Positions 1 through 8,662 are shown, counted from the stretch's first letter. The stretch is DNA of 64,000 nucleotides from Marivita lacus (GCF_014637725.1 NZ_BMFC01000003.1:248001-312000); one strand, 5' to 3'. A program made the numbers and translations. The notes: generated by a model from the sequence alone, not told the origin.

Positions 1-427
1 CAAGCGCATGCATTGCCTCGCTGATCACGTATTCACGCAGAACCGGCCCGAGCCATGCGCGCCCGTCGCCCATACGGGAAAACGGCGTGCGCCCCGATCC
101 CTTGAGCTGAATGTCGCGGCGGATACCGTCGCGGCCAACGGTTTCACCCAACAGCACCGCACGCCCGTCGCCAAGCTGCGGGTTGTACTGGCCGAACTGG
201 TGGCCCGCATAAAGCTGCGCCAGAGGCGACGCACCTTCGGGGATCGCGTTGCCCGCAAAGATCGCGGCAAGGTTCGGATCGTCCAGCCCGTCGATGCCCA
301 GATCGCGGGCCAGCGTTTCGTTGATCGCGATGAGCGAAGGCGCCGTCACCGGTTCCGGTCTGACCCGCGCGTAGAACGAGTCGGGCAAGGCGGCGTAGCT
401 GTTGTCGAAGGGGATGTGCAGGGTCAT
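1..427 (-). CDS. selO: SelO (YdiU) family protein adenylyltransferase, N-terminal part
   Basis: This is the first 142 codons of a gene that continues past the left edge of the window. SelO is a pseudokinase-fold enzyme that transfers AMP from ATP to Ser, Thr or Tyr of target proteins, a role linked to redox stress. The translation shows the family's N-terminal signature, including [16 protein letters not shown] at about residues 75-90 and [12 protein letters not shown] at 107-118, which belongs to the nucleotide-binding part. The start ATG is the complement of 425-427. The catalytic C-terminal half is not visible, so intactness cannot be judged. The gene is divergent from the CBS-domain gene that follows. 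The family assignment is firm; the function is inferred from studied homologues. Confidence 0.9.
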   Translation of the reverse strand, partial: MTLHIPFDNSYAALPDSFYARVRPEPVTAPSLIAINETLARDLGIDGLDDPNLAAIFAGNAIPEGASPLAQLYAGHQFGQYNPQLGDGRAVLLGETVGRDGIRRDIQLKGSGRTPFSRMGDGRAWLGPVLREYVISEAMHAL

Positions 428-525
428 GGGCCAGATATAGGGGCAAGGGCCCGACATCGCCAGTGGGTTGTCTTTGTCAGATCGGCGCTAGGCTCAATAG
501 GAGGCTGAAAAAAGGAGTCGCGCGC

Positions 526-1065
526 ATGGTCGCCTCGAACACATATGGCATGAAGCTCAAGGATCGCCCGGAATTTGCATCGAAACCGAAACCCTTGTGT
601 TTCGCGCCCACCGCCACGGTGGCAGAGGCCGTGGCCGAGATGAGCGAAAAGAATTTCGGCTCTGTGGTGATCGTCGACAAGGACGAGAGGGTCATCGGGA
701 TCGCCACGGAGCGTGACGTGATGAAAAAACTGGTGAACGCGGGCAAGGACGCGAAAACCACCAAGCTGAGCGACATCATGACAAAGGATCCGCGGATGGC
801 GCGGGCGAATGATGATGTCGTGGACTGGCTGCGCATCATGTCGAATGACCGGTTTCGCCGCCTTCCTGTCGTTGATGACGAAGGCCGGATCCTCGTGATC
901 TTCACTCAGGGCGATTTCGTCAGCTACACGTGGCCGGACCTGATCTACCAAGCCAAGGAACTGGCCAAGGCCAGTGTTGGACGCAACTATCCGATCTGGC
1001 TGATCGGCGGGGGCATCATGCTCTATTCGATCCTGATGATCATCGTGGTGTCGTCGATCGGCTGA
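526..1065 (+). CDS. CBS-domain pair protein with C-terminal membrane anchor
   Basis: The product has 179 residues and carries two tandem CBS domains at about residues 24-80 and 88-140. CBS pairs usually bind adenine nucleotides and act as energy or ligand sensors. A hydrophobic segment at about 158-178 (rich in Ile, Leu, Met, Val) suggests a single C-terminal membrane anchor, so the sensor would face the cytoplasm at the inner membrane. The ATG at 526 was chosen because AAAGGAG lies just upstream; the frame stays open to an upstream start at 463 without a ribosome site. It is divergent from selO and convergent with the acetyltransferase. No catalytic domain is present, and the partner is unknown. 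Confidence 0.85.
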   Translation: MVASNTYGMKLKDRPEFASKPKPLCFAPTATVAEAVAEMSEKNFGSVVIVDKDERVIGIATERDVMKKLVNAGKDAKTTKLSDIMTKDPRMARANDDVVDWLRIMSNDRFRRLPVVDDEGRILVIFTQGDFVSYTWPDLIYQAKELAKASVGRNYPIWLIGGGIMLYSILMIIVVSSIG

Positions 1066-1068
1066 GGG

Positions 1069-1515
1069 TCACAGCTCGCGGGACATGTAGGCATAGCCTT
1101 CGCGGGTGACGAACTTGCTGCGCTTGTAAAAGCGCTTGAGGGTGTCGTCGGTCTGATTGGCCTCCAGATGCAGTGCGCGGATGCCGCCTTCCTTGAGCGC
1201 CTTCGCCAAGCCGTTGAGCGCATCCGACCCCATGCCGCGATTGCGCACGGCGCTGCGGACGAACAATTCATCCACGACGGCATCAAGCCCGCCATATTCA
1301 ACCGACCAGCCAAAGGACACAACCACATAGCCCACCGGCGCGCGGCGTGGACCGATCAGCCAGACCGCGCCATACGGGCTGCCCTCAAGCAAGGGAAGGA
1401 TCGCGTCGTGCTGATGCTCGGGCGATGTGCCGAAGCCCTGATGTTCGTGGAACGCGGCAACCAGCGGCAGCAGGCGTGGCAAATCCTCGGGTGCGGCGAG
1501 ATGCAGGGACCTCAT
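1069..1515 (-). CDS. GNAT family N-acetyltransferase
   Basis: This is a 148-residue protein of the GNAT fold, which transfers an acetyl group from acetyl-CoA to an amine; the substrate cannot be read from sequence. The acetyl-CoA binding motif A is visible as VDELFVRSAVRNRGMGSDAL, which contains the R/Q-x-x-G-x-G/A-like turn, followed by a helix and a C-terminal beta strand near FYKRSKFVTREGYAY. The start is the ATG complementary to 1513-1515, which overlaps the stop codon of the upstream nucleoside hydrolase gene as ATGA. This indicates translational coupling and a two-gene operon. A longer open frame upstream lies inside the hydrolase gene and is rejected. Confidence 0.85.
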   Translation of the reverse strand: MRSLHLAAPEDLPRLLPLVAAFHEHQGFGTSPEHQHDAILPLLEGSPYGAVWLIGPRRAPVGYVVVSFGWSVEYGGLDAVVDELFVRSAVRNRGMGSDALNGLAKALKEGGIRALHLEANQTDDTLKRFYKRSKFVTREGYAYMSREL

Positions 1516-2453
1516 AACCGGGCAAGCCGTTCGGTGAGCAGAGCAAAGAACCCGTCGGCGTCGATTTCGCCCATGAAGGTGGCATTGGCGGGGCGCTTGG
1601 TGACTCCCCACCAATCCGCCACGGTCATGCCCAGCGTCAGATCAGAGCCGGTCTCGATCTCGACATTGATGTGCCGTCCGGTGAACAATTCGGGCCGGAT
1701 CAGGTAGGCGGTCACGCATGGGTCATGCAGCGGGGCGCCTGCGCTGCCGTATTTCTCCTTGTCGAACCGTTCGAAGAAATCCGTCATCTCGGCCACGGCA
1801 ATGCCCACAGGCGTACCCAAAGCGCGGAAGGCGTTGTTGCGCTCGGATGTGACCAGCGCCTTGTGGGTCACATCAAGCGGCATCACGGTGATCGGCGCGC
1901 CGCAGCCAAAGACCAGCTTGGCCGCTTCGGGATCGACATAGATGTTGAACTCGGCGGCCGGCGTGATGTTTCCCACCTCGAAATAGGCACCACCCATCAG
2001 CACGATTTCCTGAATGCGCCCGGCAATGTCCGGGGCGCGCTGCAACGCCACGGCGATATTGGTCAAGGGACCAAGAGGGCAGAGTGTGACGGTGCCCGAA
2101 GGCTCACTGCGCAAGGTGTCGATGATGAAGTCGACCGCGTGGCCATCCTGAAGCGGCATCGTCGGATCGGGCAGTGTGGGGCCATCGAGCCCGGTCTTGC
2201 CATGCACATGTTCAGCCGTCACCAGCTTGCGCGCGATGGGGGCGTCACAGCCCGCAAACACAAGAGTTTCAGGCTTGCCAGCCAGTTCACAGACGATCCG
2301 CGCGTTCTTTTCGGTCAGGGGCAGCGGCACGTTCCCTGCAACGGCGGTGATGCCCAGAACGTCCAGATCCTCGGGCGAGGCGAAGGCCAGCAGGATCGCG
2401 ACCGCGTCGTCCTGACCGGGATCGGTGTCGATGATGATTTTGCGGGGTGCCAT
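1512..2453 (-). CDS. Inosine-uridine type nucleoside hydrolase
   Basis: The 313-residue product belongs to the inosine-uridine preferring nucleoside hydrolase family, which cleaves the N-glycosidic bond of ribonucleosides to base plus ribose in salvage. The N-terminal calcium-binding signature is present as IIIDTDPGQDDAVAILLA (D-x-D-x-x-x-D-D) at about residues 5-22. Further conserved blocks include LCPLGPLTNIA, VLMGGA and EFNIYVDPEAA. Length is typical of the family. The ATG at 2453 is preceded by AAGGAGA at good spacing. The gene overlaps the acetyltransferase by 4 bases, forming an operon. The exact nucleoside preference (purine, pyrimidine or both) is not decided by sequence. Confidence 0.92.
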   Translation of the reverse strand: MAPRKIIIDTDPGQDDAVAILLAFASPEDLDVLGITAVAGNVPLPLTEKNARIVCELAGKPETLVFAGCDAPIARKLVTAEHVHGKTGLDGPTLPDPTMPLQDGHAVDFIIDTLRSEPSGTVTLCPLGPLTNIAVALQRAPDIAGRIQEIVLMGGAYFEVGNITPAAEFNIYVDPEAAKLVFGCGAPITVMPLDVTHKALVTSERNNAFRALGTPVGIAVAEMTDFFERFDKEKYGSAGAPLHDPCVTAYLIRPELFTGRHINVEIETGSDLTLGMTVADWWGVTKRPANATFMGEIDADGFFALLTERLARL

Positions 2454-2619
2454 ACGCGTCTCCTTGATGCGCGAGGTGGTGACATGCAGGTCTCGCGGGA
2501 TCAAGCAAGTTGATACGCGAGCGCGGGGCTTTGCCAGTCCTTTCGGCAACCTGATTGCAGCGTCACATATGGATGTTAGACTGGACCAACATGAAGCGAA
2601 ATAAGTTTACATCCGGCTC

Positions 2620-2631
2620 GTTAGCGCTAAC
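2620..2631. promoter_or_regulatory. LacI-family type operator upstream of zwf
   Basis: A perfect 12-bp palindrome, GTTAGCGCTAAC, lies 38 bases before the zwf start codon. Palindromes with a central CG step and TTAGCGCTAA core are typical operators of LacI-family sugar regulators in alphaproteobacteria. A possible promoter (TTGCAG at 2555, TAGACT at 2577, 16-bp spacer) would place the operator about 30 bases downstream of the transcription start, where bound repressor would block elongation. The regulator is not in this window. Confidence 0.6.
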
Positions 2632-2668
2632 AAGGCGCTGAGCAAAGTAGAATCGGAAGGACCGCGCC

Positions 2669-4123
2669 ATGGTTTCCCGCGTTATTCCCGTTGACCCGTT
2701 TGACCTTGTGATCTTTGGCGGAACCGGAGACCTCGCGCGACGTAAAATCCTGCCGGGGCTGTTCCGGCGATTTTGTGCCGGGCAGATGCCCGAGGGCTCG
2801 CAGATCATCGGTGCCGCACGGTCCGAGATGACGTCGGATGAATATCGTGAGATGGTGTCCGAAGCGGTGGCCGAATTCGGCAGTGGCGGCACCTGCGAGG
2901 CGGGAACGCTTGAGGCGTTTCTCCAGAGGGTCTCGTATGTCACCACGGATGCCCGCGGCGACGATGGCTGGGTCGAGCTGAACGGCAAGATGCGCGATGA
3001 CACCGTGCGTGCCTTTTATTTCTCGGTCGGACCGTCGCTCTTCGGTGATCTGGCGGAACGGCTGCACCGCTTCGGGATGGCGACGCCAGAGAGCCGGATC
3101 GTGGTCGAAAAGCCGTTTGGCCACGACCTCGAGACCGCTAGGGCGCTGAACGCGACACTGGCGCAGCATTTTCACGAAACCCAGATCTACCGGATCGACC
3201 ATTACCTCGGCAAGGAAACGGTGCAGAACCTGATGGCGGTGCGCTTTGGCAACATGCTGTTCGAGCCGCTTTGGAACTCGCAATATGTCGATCACATCCA
3301 GATCACCGTTGCCGAAACCGTGGGTGTCGGCGGGCGCGGCACCTATTATGACAATTCCGGCGCGATGCGCGACATGGTGCAGAACCACCTGATGCAGCTG
3401 TTGTGCCTGATCGCGATGGAGCCGCCCGCCAAGTTCGATCCTGATGCGGTGCGGGACGAAAAGCTCAAGGTGATCCGCGCGCTGGAGTCGGTCGATTGGC
3501 ATCACATCGTGCGGGGTCAATATGGCGGTGGTGAAAACGGACCAAGCTACCGCGAAGACGTGGAAAACCCCAAGTCGCGCACCGAGAGCTTCATCGCGAT
3601 GAAGTGCCATATCTCGAACTGGCGCTGGGCGGGCACGCCGTTCTACCTGCGCACCGGCAAGCGGCTCAAGGCGCGGGCCTCGGAAATCGCCGTGGTGTTC
3701 AAGGAAGCGCCGCATTCGATCTTTGGCGCCGATGCCGGGCGACACCGTAACGTGCTGGCCATCCGCTTGCAGCCGAACGAGGGCATGACGCTCGACGTGA
3801 CCATCAAGGAGCCGGGACCGGGGGGCATGCGTCTTCTGGATGTGCCGCTGGACATGAGTTTCGCCGAGGCGCTGGGCCCGGAAGCCGAAGAGGCGCCCGA
3901 TGCCTATGAGCGCCTGATCATGGACGTGATCCGCGGCAATCAGACGCTTTTCATGCGAGGCGACGAAGTCGAGGCGGCTTGGGCCTGGACAGACCCCTTG
4001 ATCGAAGCCTGGCAAGCGCGCAACGATGTCCCCAAGACTTACGACCCCGGAAGCTCCGGTCCCGAGGATGCGTTGATGCTGATGCATCGGGACGGGCGCA
4101 AATGGCGCGAGGTGAAGCCATGA
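2669..4123 (+). CDS. zwf: Glucose-6-phosphate 1-dehydrogenase
   Basis: The 484-residue enzyme oxidises glucose 6-phosphate to 6-phosphogluconolactone with NAD(P)+, the entry step to the Entner-Doudoroff and oxidative pentose phosphate routes. The nucleotide-binding motif GGTGDLARRK is at residues 17-26 and the substrate/active-site signature RIDHYLGK at 175-182. Length matches the bacterial family. The start is preceded by GGAAGGA. It is the first gene of a zwf-pgl-pgi operon and overlaps pgl by the ATGA arrangement at 4120-4123. Roseobacters catabolise glucose mainly by the Entner-Doudoroff route, which fits this gene set; edd and eda are not in the window. A LacI-type operator sits in its leader. 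Confidence 0.97.
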   Translation: MVSRVIPVDPFDLVIFGGTGDLARRKILPGLFRRFCAGQMPEGSQIIGAARSEMTSDEYREMVSEAVAEFGSGGTCEAGTLEAFLQRVSYVTTDARGDDGWVELNGKMRDDTVRAFYFSVGPSLFGDLAERLHRFGMATPESRIVVEKPFGHDLETARALNATLAQHFHETQIYRIDHYLGKETVQNLMAVRFGNMLFEPLWNSQYVDHIQITVAETVGVGGRGTYYDNSGAMRDMVQNHLMQLLCLIAMEPPAKFDPDAVRDEKLKVIRALESVDWHHIVRGQYGGGENGPSYREDVENPKSRTESFIAMKCHISNWRWAGTPFYLRTGKRLKARASEIAVVFKEAPHSIFGADAGRHRNVLAIRLQPNEGMTLDVTIKEPGPGGMRLLDVPLDMSFAEALGPEAEEAPDAYERLIMDVIRGNQTLFMRGDEVEAAWAWTDPLIEAWQARNDVPKTYDPGSSGPEDALMLMHRDGRKWREVKP

Positions 4124-4797
4124 GCTATGATTTTCAGACCTATCCCGACCGTGAAATGCTGGCGATGGATCTCGCCAACCAGCTGGCGGGCGATCTGCGC
4201 ATGATCCTTGGCCATGAAGAGCGCGTGGTGCTTGCGGTGCCCGGTGGCACGTCGCCGGGGCCGGTGTTCGACGATCTTTGCGCCGCCGATCTGGACTGGG
4301 ATCGCGTGGACGTGATGCTGACCGATGAACGCTGGGTGCCCGAGGACGACGCGCGGTCGAACACGCTACTGGTGCGCGACCGCCTGCTGGTCGAACGCGC
4401 GGCAGCCGCACGCCTGTTGCCGCTCTACATCCCGGCGCATGAACCCGAAGAGGTGCTGGCCGAGCTTGAATCGCAGATTGCGGATAAATTGCCACTGGCG
4501 GTTGTGCTTCTGGGCATGGGCACAGACATGCACACCGCGTCGATCTTTCCGGGGGCGGACAAGCTGGACATTGCGCTGGACGCGAACGCGCCGATCCTCG
4601 TTCCCATGCGCGCGCCGGGCGCGCCCGAGCCCCGCATCACGCTGAGCGCGCGGGTGCTCAACGACGCGATGCGCAAGCATGTGCTGATCTTCGGTCAGGA
4701 CAAGCGCGATGCGCTGGAGGCCGCGCAGGGCAAGCTTCCCGAGGACGCGCCGATCAACGCGGTTCTGGACGACGCAACGGTTCATTGGGCGGAGTAA
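4120..4797 (+). CDS. pgl: 6-phosphogluconolactonase
   Basis: The 225-residue product belongs to the SOL/DevB type of 6-phosphogluconolactonase, which hydrolyses the Zwf product to 6-phosphogluconate. Recognisable blocks are [16 protein letters not shown] near the N-terminus, the [19 protein letters not shown] motif typical of this family, and [17 protein letters not shown] (the glucosamine-6-phosphate isomerase/lactonase fold). Length is normal. The ATG at 4120 overlaps the zwf stop, which shows translational coupling; an upstream in-frame extension lies in zwf and is rejected. Only 5 bases separate its stop from the pgi start, so all three genes are probably one transcript. Confidence 0.95.
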   Translation: MSYDFQTYPDREMLAMDLANQLAGDLRMILGHEERVVLAVPGGTSPGPVFDDLCAADLDWDRVDVMLTDERWVPEDDARSNTLLVRDRLLVERAAAARLLPLYIPAHEPEEVLAELESQIADKLPLAVVLLGMGTDMHTASIFPGADKLDIALDANAPILVPMRAPGAPEPRITLSARVLNDAMRKHVLIFGQDKRDALEAAQGKLPEDAPINAVLDDATVHWAE

Positions 4798-4802
4798 AGG
4801 CG

Positions 4803-6386
4803 ATGTGGGATGTCCTGAAATCGGCGGCGGACGCGGGCCGCGACCGGTCGATCCTTGGCCTGTTCGAGGCCGATGCGGATCGGGCCGCAGGGTTCAGCGT
4901 GACCGCGCTTGACCTGCTCTTCGACTACTCCAAGACGCAAATCGACGCCGCGACCCGCGATGTGCTGATCGGGCTGGCCAAAGCGGCAGAGGTCGACGCG
5001 CGGCGCGCCGCGATGTTCACCGGCGACACGATCAACGAAACCGAAGGCCGCGCTGTCCTGCACACAGCGCTGCGCAATCTGGATGGCGATCCGGTGCTGG
5101 TCGACGGTGAGGACGTGATGCCGGATGTGCTGGAGACGCTGGCCCGGATGGACGCTCTGGCCACCGAGGTGCGGGGCGCGGCGTTCACCGACGTGGTGAA
5201 TATCGGCATCGGCGGGTCGGACCTTGGACCCGCGATGGCCTATCTGGCGCTGGCGCCTTACCGCGACGGGCAGCGCTGCCATTTCGTGTCGAACGTCGAT
5301 GCCGCCGACATTGCCGACACGCTGCGTGGCTGTGACCCGGAAACCACATTGTTCATCGTCGCCTCCAAGACCTTCACCACCATTGAGACCATGACCAACG
5401 CCCGCACCGCGCGGGCGTGGCTGCAGGATCACGGTGTCAACCCCGACGGACGCTTCATCGCGTTGTCGTCAAATGCCAAGGCCGCAGCGGAGTGGGGTAT
5501 CCCGCCGGAGCGCGTGCTGGGGTTCGAGGATTGGGTCGGCGGGCGCTATTCCATGTGGGGGCCGATTGGCCTGTCGCTGATGATCGCCATCGGGCCGGAC
5601 GGGTTCCGCGCCTTTCTGCGCGGCGGTCAGGCGATGGACCGGCATTTCCGGTCTGCCGCGTTGTACGAAAACATGCCGGTTATGCTGGCGCTTGTCGGCA
5701 TCTGGCACAATCAGGGGCTTGGCCATGCCACCCGTGCGGTGTTGCCCTATGACAACAGGCTGTCGCGGCTGCCGGCCTATCTGCAACAGCTCGAGATGGA
5801 ATCGAACGGCAAATCGGTCGCGATGGATGGCACGGCCCTGCCGGTCCAGTCCGGTCCCGTTGTCTGGGGCGAGCCGGGCACCAACGGGCAACACGCGTTC
5901 TACCAGTTGATCCATCAGGGCACGCGGGTGATCCCCTGCGAGTTCCTGGTGGCCGCCGAAGGGCACGAACCCGACCTGCGCCATCATCACGAGTTGCTGA
6001 TCGCCAATTGTCTTGCCCAATCCGAAGCGCTGATGCGCGGCCGGTCGCTGGATGAGGCACGGGCAATCATGGCAGCAAAGGGCCTGAGCGGGGACGAACT
6101 GGAACGGCAGGCGCGACACCGGGTGTTTCCGGGCAACCGACCCTCGACGACGCTGATGATGCCGAAACTCACGCCCGAGGTGCTGGGCCAGATCATTGCG
6201 CTTTATGAACATCGGGTGTTTGTCGAGGGAGTGATTCTCGGCATCAACTCGTTCGATCAATGGGGCGTCGAACTGGGCAAGGAACTCGCGACCTCGCTGG
6301 GGCCGCTGGTCAGTGGCGATGCGCACTCGGATGGCAAGGATGGCAGCACGCAGGCGCTGCTGGGTTATGTGAAGCGGTATTCCTGA
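4803..6386 (+). CDS. pgi: Glucose-6-phosphate isomerase
   Basis: The 527-residue enzyme interconverts glucose 6-phosphate and fructose 6-phosphate. Family signatures are visible: [46 protein letters not shown] and the C-terminal [11 protein letters not shown] signature with the conserved lysine. Length matches the proteobacterial Pgi family. The ATG at 4803 has GGAGTAAAGG before it; the frame opens slightly earlier inside pgl but without a better ribosome site. It closes the zwf-pgl-pgi operon. In an organism relying on Entner-Doudoroff catabolism, Pgi recycles fructose 6-phosphate back to Zwf and supplies glucose 6-phosphate in gluconeogenesis. Confidence 0.97.
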   Translation: MWDVLKSAADAGRDRSILGLFEADADRAAGFSVTALDLLFDYSKTQIDAATRDVLIGLAKAAEVDARRAAMFTGDTINETEGRAVLHTALRNLDGDPVLVDGEDVMPDVLETLARMDALATEVRGAAFTDVVNIGIGGSDLGPAMAYLALAPYRDGQRCHFVSNVDAADIADTLRGCDPETTLFIVASKTFTTIETMTNARTARAWLQDHGVNPDGRFIALSSNAKAAAEWGIPPERVLGFEDWVGGRYSMWGPIGLSLMIAIGPDGFRAFLRGGQAMDRHFRSAALYENMPVMLALVGIWHNQGLGHATRAVLPYDNRLSRLPAYLQQLEMESNGKSVAMDGTALPVQSGPVVWGEPGTNGQHAFYQLIHQGTRVIPCEFLVAAEGHEPDLRHHHELLIANCLAQSEALMRGRSLDEARAIMAAKGLSGDELERQARHRVFPGNRPSTTLMMPKLTPEVLGQIIALYEHRVFVEGVILGINSFDQWGVELGKELATSLGPLVSGDAHSDGKDGSTQALLGYVKRYS

Positions 6387-6400
6387 GATCGTGTCGGCGC

Positions 6401-6886
6401 CTAGGTGCGCTTTTCGACGCCGTCGATCCGGTGAAACACTTCCAAGACATGGGGCGGGATCGGCATGCGCCCGCTGCCATCGGGCTGCAAGAGCACGATC
6501 ACGCAGGTAAAGGTTGCCCGCACCGTGCCACCTGCGCGGATTTCCTGTTGCAGGGTGAAGCTGCTCGTCCGGTAATCGACGGCACGTGTCAGGATCACGT
6601 AATCCTCGTCTGCGCGCATCTCCTGCAGCCAGTCGATTTCGCCGCGCCGGATCACGATGCGCGGCTCGACGGCGTTATCGGCATAGGTCGAAATGCCAAC
6701 ACGCTTGAAATAGGTCACGCGCGCCGTTTCGAACCAGATCAGGTAGGCGACATTGTTGACGTGGTTGAGCGGATCAAGCTCGGCAAAGCGCACCCGGTCG
6801 GCCAGCGCCAGCGGCCACGGCTCGGTCACACCGATGGCGCGCTGCTGGTCAGGGGAAAGCGGAGTGAGATACGGGATGTCTGTCAT
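6401..6886 (-). CDS. Acyl-CoA thioesterase, 4HBT hotdog family
   Basis: The 161-residue protein is a hotdog-fold thioesterase of the 4-hydroxybenzoyl-CoA thioesterase type. The active-site region reads FAELDPLNHVNNVAYLIWFE, where the aspartate and the N-H-V-N-N run match the family. Such enzymes hydrolyse acyl-CoA; the acyl group here is unknown. The ATG complements 6884-6886. The gene starts 12 bases after the stop of the upstream cupin gene on the same strand, so the two are probably co-transcribed. It is convergent with pgi, with a gap of only 14 bases. Confidence 0.88.
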   Translation of the reverse strand: MTDIPYLTPLSPDQQRAIGVTEPWPLALADRVRFAELDPLNHVNNVAYLIWFETARVTYFKRVGISTYADNAVEPRIVIRRGEIDWLQEMRADEDYVILTRAVDYRTSSFTLQQEIRAGGTVRATFTCVIVLLQPDGSGRMPIPPHVLEVFHRIDGVEKRT

Positions 6887-6898
6887 GCAAGCGCTCTG

Positions 6899-7348
6899 TC
6901 AACCGGCGCGCGGAATGTCAAACCCCGGCGGCGCAAGGGTGAAGCCGTCAAAGCTGAACGCAGGGCTGACCGTGCAGCCCACAAGGCTCCATGCGCCGGT
7001 GCTTTGTGCCGCTTGCCAGTGATTCGGCGGCACGATGATCTGCGGGCTCTGGCCATCAAACAGGTCTGGACCCAGAACATGGTCGACCGCAGGGCCGGTG
7101 TCGCGTTCCGACAGCGACAGGATCAGCGGCGCACCGGCATAGTGATGCCAGATCTCGGTCGCATCGACCTTGTGCCAATGGCTGCGTTCCCCCGCGCCGA
7201 GCAGGAAATAGATGCTGGTGCCTGACGGGCGACCGGCTTCGTCCGCGATCCATGTCTGGCGGTAGTGCCCGCCTTCGGGATGCGGCAATAGGTCCAGATG
7301 ACGGATGATATCCTGTGCAGATTTACGTGTCAGATCAGAGTGTTCCAC
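6899..7348 (-). CDS. Cupin superfamily protein (DUF985, cupin_5)
   Basis: The 149-residue protein matches the DUF985 branch of the cupins. Diagnostic stretches are LDLLPHPEGGHYRQTW near residue 17, SIYFLLGAGERSHWHKVDATEIWHHYAG in the first barrel half (cited here only as landmarks: a SHWH-x-x-D-x-x-E-x-W-H metal or ligand site) and VPPNHWQAA in the second. No enzymatic role is established for most members. The start is taken as GTG at 7348 because AGGAGAAAC lies directly upstream; the open frame beyond it shows no family similarity. It is divergent from the lysis gene pair and probably shares a transcript with the downstream thioesterase. Confidence 0.85.
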   Translation of the reverse strand: MEHSDLTRKSAQDIIRHLDLLPHPEGGHYRQTWIADEAGRPSGTSIYFLLGAGERSHWHKVDATEIWHHYAGAPLILSLSERDTGPAVDHVLGPDLFDGQSPQIIVPPNHWQAAQSTGAWSLVGCTVSPAFSFDGFTLAPPGFDIPRAG

Positions 7349-7386
7349 GCGGTTTCTCCTGCACCGTGCGCCGGTTTGTGACTTGG

Positions 7387-7401
7387 TTAACCACAGCTTT
7401 G
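7387..7401. promoter_or_regulatory. CtrA-like site upstream of the endolysin gene
   Basis: The sequence TTAA, seven bases, then TTTG matches seven of the eight defined bases of the alphaproteobacterial CtrA box (TTAA-N7-TTAA), and the half-site reads TTAACCA. It lies 36-50 bases before the endolysin start codon. CtrA is known to control GTA production and release in Rhodobacterales, which makes the position meaningful. A single near-match in an 88-base divergent region is weak evidence on its own. Confidence 0.35.
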
Positions 7402-7436
7402 CAGTCTTTGCGCCGCAGGGCAATCGGGGGCGGCAG

Positions 7437-8060
7437 ATGCAAGGGCAGAACCAGCGGGTGCGGGCCATCGCACAGGAAATCGTGGCGCGCGAGGGCGGCT
7501 ATGTCGATGACCCGGACGATCCGGGTGGTGCCACCAATCACGGCGTGACGATCCACACGATGCGGCGTCTGGGGCTGGACCTCACTGGGGACGGGCAGGT
7601 GACGCGCTCCGATGTGCAGCGTCTGAGCCGCGAACGGGCGATCCAGATTTTTGTCGATCATTATTACGTGCGTCCGCGAATCGCGGACCTGCCTGAACCG
7701 CTGCAGGCCTCGGTGTTCGATATGTATGTGAATGCAGGTGCGAATGCGGTGAAGATCCTGCAACGCCTCCTGCGAAAGATGGGATTCGCGGTGGAGGTGG
7801 ACGGGGCGATCGGCCCCAGGACCATCGCGGCCACGGCGAGGGCCCATGCCAGCGCGCCGGACCACATGGTCGATGCTTACGGGATCGAGCGGCGGAACTA
7901 CTATTTCGACCTTGCCGACCGTCGCCCGGCGAGCCGCAAGTACGCGCGCAGCCGAGGCGGAGGAAAAGGTGGCTGGATCACGCGCGCCGAGGCGTTCATC
8001 GATGCCCGCTATCATCTGACGCCGGCCGCGTTTCAACACAGGGTGTCATCATGGGATTGA
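7437..8060 (+). CDS. GTA-type endolysin: N-acetylmuramidase (glycoside hydrolase 108)
   Basis: The 207-residue protein is a GH108 muramidase that cuts the peptidoglycan glycan strand. The catalytic motif REGGYVDDPDDPGGATNHG lies at residues 18-36 with the catalytic Glu at about 19; the C-terminal part carries the family's peptidoglycan-binding domain (VDGAIGPRTIAA). The ATG at 7437 has a GGGGGCGG run before it. No signal peptide is seen, so export depends on the holin encoded directly downstream, whose start overlaps this gene by 10 bases. In Rhodobacter capsulatus the equivalent endolysin and holin pair sits away from the GTA structural cluster and releases GTA particles by lysis; the same role is inferred here. 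Confidence 0.9.
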   Translation: MQGQNQRVRAIAQEIVAREGGYVDDPDDPGGATNHGVTIHTMRRLGLDLTGDGQVTRSDVQRLSRERAIQIFVDHYYVRPRIADLPEPLQASVFDMYVNAGANAVKILQRLLRKMGFAVEVDGAIGPRTIAATARAHASAPDHMVDAYGIERRNYYFDLADRRPASRKYARSRGGGKGGWITRAEAFIDARYHLTPAAFQHRVSSWD

Positions 8061-8575
8061 TCGAACAGGTATTTTCGCTGGTCTTCGGCTCGGGGCGCAA
8101 CGTGCTGCGCGACACGGTCGAGGTGTTCCGCCCCAATGCCGAAGCACAGGCGCTGCGGGATCATGACCGTCAGGGGGCGTCGCTCAGCCAGTTCGCGGCC
8201 GAGTTCTATGCGCCGCAGCGCGGATCGTTCGACCGGCTGATGGACGCGCTCAACCGGGTGCCGCGCCCGGCGATGGCGCTGGGGACACTGGGGTTGTTCG
8301 TGGCGGCGATGGTCGACCCGGTATGGTTTTCCGCCCGCATGGTGGGTCTTGCGCTGGTGCCGGACCCGCTCTGGTGGCTCTTGGGGGCCATCGTCAGCTT
8401 TTACTTCGGGGCGCGGCATCAGGCAAAAGGGCAGGAGTTTCAACGCGATCTGGTGGCGCGCATGGCGCAGGTGGCGCCGCCGGAGCCGACGCTGTCCGAA
8501 CCCGTACGGCCGCAGGGCGAACCACAGGCAGATGGCAATGCCGCGCTGGATGAGTGGCGGCACCAGCGCCGTTGA
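8051..8575 (+). CDS. Holin of the 3-TM gene-transfer-release family
   Basis: The 174-residue protein fits the GTA_holin_3TM family. A soluble N-terminal stretch of about 70 residues, with the phrase EVFRPNAEAQALRDHDRQG, is followed by three closely spaced hydrophobic segments at about 74-90, 92-106 and 107-121, then a charged, proline-containing tail. Holins make lesions in the inner membrane so that the endolysin can reach the wall. The start overlaps the end of the endolysin gene by 10 bases, which indicates coupled translation. The two form a self-contained lysis cassette with no phage structural genes around it. Family assignment is good; its use in GTA release is inferred from better-studied relatives. 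Confidence 0.88.
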   Translation: MGLIEQVFSLVFGSGRNVLRDTVEVFRPNAEAQALRDHDRQGASLSQFAAEFYAPQRGSFDRLMDALNRVPRPAMALGTLGLFVAAMVDPVWFSARMVGLALVPDPLWWLLGAIVSFYFGARHQAKGQEFQRDLVARMAQVAPPEPTLSEPVRPQGEPQADGNAALDEWRHQRR

Positions 8576-8581
8576 GAGGGT

Positions 8582-8623
8582 CCGGATGCGTCGACACGTC
8601 CGGGGTTTGCGTCGACGGAACCC
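8582..8623. repeat. Pair of imperfect palindromes centred on GTCGAC
   Basis: Two adjacent inverted repeats lie between the holin gene and ccmF. The first spans 8582-8603 with outer arms CCGGA/TCCGG, the second 8603-8623 with arms GGGTT/AACCC. Both have GTCGAC at the centre, preceded by GC. Perfect versions of the same arrangement occur at 20916-20957 and 27330-27372, so this looks like a decayed copy of a dispersed intergenic repeat. There is no T-run, so it is not a standard terminator. Confidence 0.6.
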
Positions 8624-8662
8624 GCTTGCGACAATGTGAACCGCGCAAAAGGTCGAAACCCG

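Noticed and set aside
2627-4495. 622-codon open frame antisense to zwf and pgl
   Set aside because: Composition is typical of a frame shadow (His/Arg/Gln-rich), and both genes on the plus strand have exact family signatures.
7437-8575. Prophage remnant
   Set aside because: The endolysin-holin pair matches the GTA release type and has no other phage genes around; neighbours are ordinary chromosomal genes.
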